Source: DAOTYX01 sp034434635
Lineage (GTDB): Bacteria > Chloroflexota > Anaerolineae > B4-G1 > DUEL01
Reading direction: 5' to 3'
Assembly: GCA_034434635.1 (NCBI GenBank)
Contig: DAOTYX010000201.1
Coordinates: forward strand, 1-19,567
Length of the DNA stretch: 19,567 bases
Position 1 is the first letter of the stretch. Every line of letters starts with the position of its first letter. A model generated the notes under the pieces. The model saw only the letters and a program-made list of their open reading frames with translations, was not told where the DNA came from and did not search any database. The position numbers and the translations under genes are program-made. Shown in pieces: positions 18,187-19,567 of the stretch.

Positions 18187-18705
18187 TCACCCGTCGTCCC
18201 CCTGCCGACGGGCCTGAGCGCGGCGCAGCAAGAGGATCAGCCCGACCATGATGATGATCGCAGGCGACAGGTCATCCATCTCTCGCGCCGCTCCGGGGTA
18301 CAGGTTCACCGCCAGGCGGGCCACCCCGAACAGCAGGCCCACCACCGCCAGGAACAGCGGCCCCCAATCCTGCCGGCCCTGCGCCAGCCAGAAGGCCAGC
18401 AGGGCGATGCCGGCGATAACGATAAAGACCGGCCACCAGGTTCCAAGCGCGGCATAGCCTGCGGGGCCGAGGGTGAAGAACAGCAAGAAAATGCTGTCCA
18501 GGACGAGCATGGTCCCCCAGAAGACCCCTGTAGGGCGCTGCCGCTCGCTCCGGAGATAGTCCACCAGCAAGAACAGGCCACAGATGAAAAGGAGAATCGG
18601 CCAGATCTGCGCCAGGTCCGGCACAGCCGGCTCCAGCCGCACCAGCAGCAGGTAGGTGCCAAAAAGAAGCAACGCCAGCGCGGTCAGGGCTGTCCAGCGT
18701 TGCAC
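18187..18705 (-). CDS. Six-TM membrane protein, LiaF/DUF5668-like
   Basis: A 172-residue integral membrane protein of unknown function. About six hydrophobic segments are visible (5-22, 34-50, 62-80, 90-108, 114-130, 146-161). A recurring WP(I/V)(L/F)xxxxG pattern, IWPILLFICGLFLL (34-47) and WWPVFIVIAGIALL (90-103), with LSPAIIIMVGLILL (146-159) as a third version, is typical of the LiaF-type/DUF5668 transmembrane region. That region is often found in envelope-stress and small membrane proteins. The C-terminal soluble domain of LiaF is absent. Start is GTG at 18705 with AAAGGAG eight bases ahead; this ribosome-binding site overlaps the rpiB stop codon, so translation is probably coupled. The family match is by pattern only and is tentative. 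Confidence 0.75.
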   Translation of the reverse strand: MQRWTALTALALLLFGTYLLLVRLEPAVPDLAQIWPILLFICGLFLLVDYLRSERQRPTGVFWGTMLVLDSIFLLFFTLGPAGYAALGTWWPVFIVIAGIALLAFWLAQGRQDWGPLFLAVVGLLFGVARLAVNLYPGAAREMDDLSPAIIIMVGLILLLRRAQARRQGDDG

Positions 18706-18717
18706 GGAACAACTCCT

Positions 18718-19152
18718 TTATTCCAGGGCCTGAATCTTCGCCACCCGACGGGCGTGACGGCCGCCGGTGAACTCCGACTGCAGGAAGGTCTGCACGATCT
18801 CCAGCGCGCTGCCGGTCCCCAGCACTCTACCGCCGAGGCAGAGGATGTTGGCGTCGTTGTGCTCACGGGCCATCCGCGCCATGTAGCAGTCGGTAGCGAG
18901 CGCGGCCCGCACGCCCCGCACCTTGTTGGCCGTGATGCTCATGCCGATCCCGGTCCCGCAGATCAACACCCCCAGGTCCACCTGTCCGGCAGCCACCGCC
19001 CGCGCCACCGGAAGAGCGACATCGGGGTAGTCGCTGGGCTCCTCGCTGTGGACGCCCATGTCCTCCACCTGATGACCGGCGGCCACGAGGAGATGGACGA
19101 TCTCCTGCTTGAGGAGGTAGCCGCCATGATCGGCACCGACGGCAATGCGCAT
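18718..19152 (-). CDS. rpiB: Ribose-5-phosphate isomerase B
   Basis: Interconverts ribose 5-phosphate and ribulose 5-phosphate in the pentose phosphate pathway. The 144-residue product matches the usual length. Signature positions are GADHGG (6-11, Asp8 and His9), HSEEPSDYPDVA (35-46), CGTGIGMSITANK (65-77) with active-site Cys65, and REHNDANILCLGGR (96-109) with His98 and Asn99. Members of this family that isomerise galactose 6-phosphate (LacA/LacB) or allose 6-phosphate share the fold, but Cys65 and the overall pattern favour RpiB. ATG start with AAAGGGA just upstream. The stop overlaps the next gene's ribosome-binding site, making rpiB the first gene of a three-gene operon. A long hairpin precedes it. 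Confidence 0.95.
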   Translation of the reverse strand: MRIAVGADHGGYLLKQEIVHLLVAAGHQVEDMGVHSEEPSDYPDVALPVARAVAAGQVDLGVLICGTGIGMSITANKVRGVRAALATDCYMARMAREHNDANILCLGGRVLGTGSALEIVQTFLQSEFTGGRHARRVAKIQALE

Positions 19153-19182
19153 CTTCCCTTTACCCGATCAGAAGTAACTGCC

Positions 19183-19231
19183 TGCCCTCCCGCAGGTCTG
19201 GACGCAATCTCTCACCTGCGGGAGGATGCAG
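19183..19231 (-). promoter_or_regulatory. Leader hairpin upstream of rpiB
   Basis: CCTCCCGCAGGT (19186-19197) pairs perfectly with ACCTGCGGGAGG (19214-19225) over a 16-base loop, and a further CTGC/GCAG pairing is possible after a two-base bulge. The structure ends about 30 bases before the rpiB ATG. There is no T tract, so it is not an intrinsic terminator. It could be a regulatory leader structure or a dispersed repeat; the left arm is the same 15-mer found at 17027-17041. Confidence 0.6.
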
Positions 19232-19250
19232 GGTGGGCGGTTACGACCAG

Positions 19251-19282
19251 AAACAAAGAAAGGCCCCCGTACTGGCGAGCCT
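19251..19282 (-). terminator. Probable terminator of the bS22-like gene
   Basis: On the minus strand AGGCTC (19282-19277) can pair with GGGCCT (19266-19261), including one G-U pair, and is followed by TTCTTTGTTT. It begins about 20 bases after the stop of the 31-codon gene. The stem is short, so confidence is moderate. Confidence 0.55.
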
Positions 19283-19302
19283 GGTAGAAAGCCTGGACAA
19301 TC

Positions 19303-19398
19303 TTACTTCTCCCGCCGTTGCCAACGGGTCTTCTTCAGCAGTTTGCGGTGCTTGTGCTTGGCCATCTTGCGCTTGCGCCATTTGCGGTCCGAAGGCAT
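19303..19398 (-). CDS. Small basic ribosomal protein, bS22-like (AURKAIP1/COX24 domain)
   Basis: A 31-residue, highly basic protein: it begins MPSDRKWRKRKMAKHKHRK (1-19) and ends LLKKTRWQRREK (20-31). The arrangement KxRKxKMxKHKxRKLLKKTRxQRR matches the AURKAIP1/COX24 domain. Its stand-alone bacterial form is a small 30S-subunit protein (bS22 in mycobacteria, about 33 residues), and its mitochondrial relative is mS38. It would bind 16S rRNA as an extended helix. The ATG at 19398 has a purine-rich site, AGGAAGGGGG, just upstream, a consensus TATAAT promoter about 40 bases further, and a likely terminator behind it, so it is a stand-alone transcription unit. Genes of this size are commonly missed by annotation. 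The composition and motif make chance unlikely. Confidence 0.87.
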   Translation of the reverse strand: MPSDRKWRKRKMAKHKHRKLLKKTRWQRREK

Positions 19399-19439
19399 AC
19401 CGTCACCCCCTTCCTGCTTGGGATATGAGGAGCGGTTGC

Positions 19440-19467
19440 ATTATACCGCAAGGCGCAAACCACGCAA
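19440..19467 (-). promoter_or_regulatory. Promoter of the bS22-like gene
   Basis: On the minus strand a perfect TATAAT (19445-19440) is preceded at 16 bases by TTGCGT (19467-19462). The -10 lies about 42 bases before the ATG at 19398, giving a leader of some 35 bases. The -35 match is partial (three of six). Confidence 0.68.
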
Positions 19468-19489
19468 GTAACCGTATTCATTCACGTAA

Positions 19490-19544
19490 AATGTTACCGA
19501 AGCGGTATAGTTCCGTCAACTGATAATGTTACCGGAGGAACTAT
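19490..19544. repeat. Short direct and inverted repeats at the right edge
   Basis: AATGTTACCG occurs at 19490-19499 and 19525-19534. ATAGTTCC (19507-19514) is the exact reverse complement of GGAACTAT (19537-19544). The stretch is visibly richer in A and T than the rest of the window. Such packing of repeats ahead of a start codon can mark the end of an insertion sequence or an operator region; the window ends too soon to decide. Confidence 0.6.
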
Positions 19545-19567
19545 GTCCGCTGACGAAAAGATGACCA
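19543..19567 (+). CDS. Start of a plus-strand gene leaving the window (unidentified)
   Basis: An ATG at 19543 is preceded by GGAGG at 19535-19539 and opens a frame reading MSADEKMT before the window ends. Eight codons cannot identify a product. An N-terminus of the form MSxxEKM is seen in some transposase helix-turn-helix subunits, and the flanking repeats and lower GC would fit a mobile element, but this is a guess. Confidence 0.35.

Overview
The window looks like a piece of a high-GC bacterial chromosome, most likely from the Chloroflexota (an Anaerolineae-like lineage). This assignment is an inference. It rests on the combination of a recA-recX-rny cluster, a DUF3160 lipoprotein, a long pyruvate phosphate dikinase, a four-helix-bundle (S23/IVP-type) gene, and intergenic spacers filled with short repeats. 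No rRNA, tRNA or CRISPR array is visible.

Left half, plus strand (177-7092): a fatty-acid/acyl-CoA beta-oxidation operon. It encodes a 3-hydroxyacyl-CoA dehydrogenase, an enoyl-CoA hydratase, two acyl-CoA dehydrogenases, and the beta and alpha subunits of electron transfer flavoprotein (ETF). From 2952 to 7092 the genes are tightly packed, and several Shine-Dalgarno sequences overlap the previous stop codon. The dehydrogenases would pass electrons to ETF, the hydratase and hydroxyacyl-CoA dehydrogenase would carry out the next two steps, and thiolase is not in the window. Between the first two genes sits a small four-helix-bundle protein gene enclosed by oppositely oriented repeat arrays, which looks like an inserted unit. 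Behind etfA come a VCBS/FG-GAP-type membrane-anchored protein (7105-7791) and a DUF3160 lipoprotein (7840-10053). A perfect 15-bp hairpin at 10081-10116 separates these from the convergent genes to the right.

Middle, minus strand (10138-13607): recA, then recX, then rny (RNase Y). A Rho-independent terminator lies directly against the recX start codon. recA has a plausible sigma-70-type promoter (13645-13673), and next to it lies a 177-bp array of twenty 8-9 bp units.

Right, minus strand (13906-19398): ppdK (984 aa) has its own strong promoter (16961-16988) and terminator. Upstream of it is a second group: rpiB, a six-TM protein and a GT4 glycosyltransferase. Further right is a 31-codon gene for a bS22-like (AURKAIP1/COX24) ribosomal protein with its own promoter and terminator. 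The last ~100 bp are AT-richer and contain short repeats and the first codons of a plus-strand gene that leaves the window.

The strongest candidate for something undescribed is the four-helix-bundle gene held between inverted repeat arrays (1405-2015). Its layout recalls the intervening sequences of bacterial 23S rRNA, which encode the same protein family, but here it lies inside a metabolic operon.
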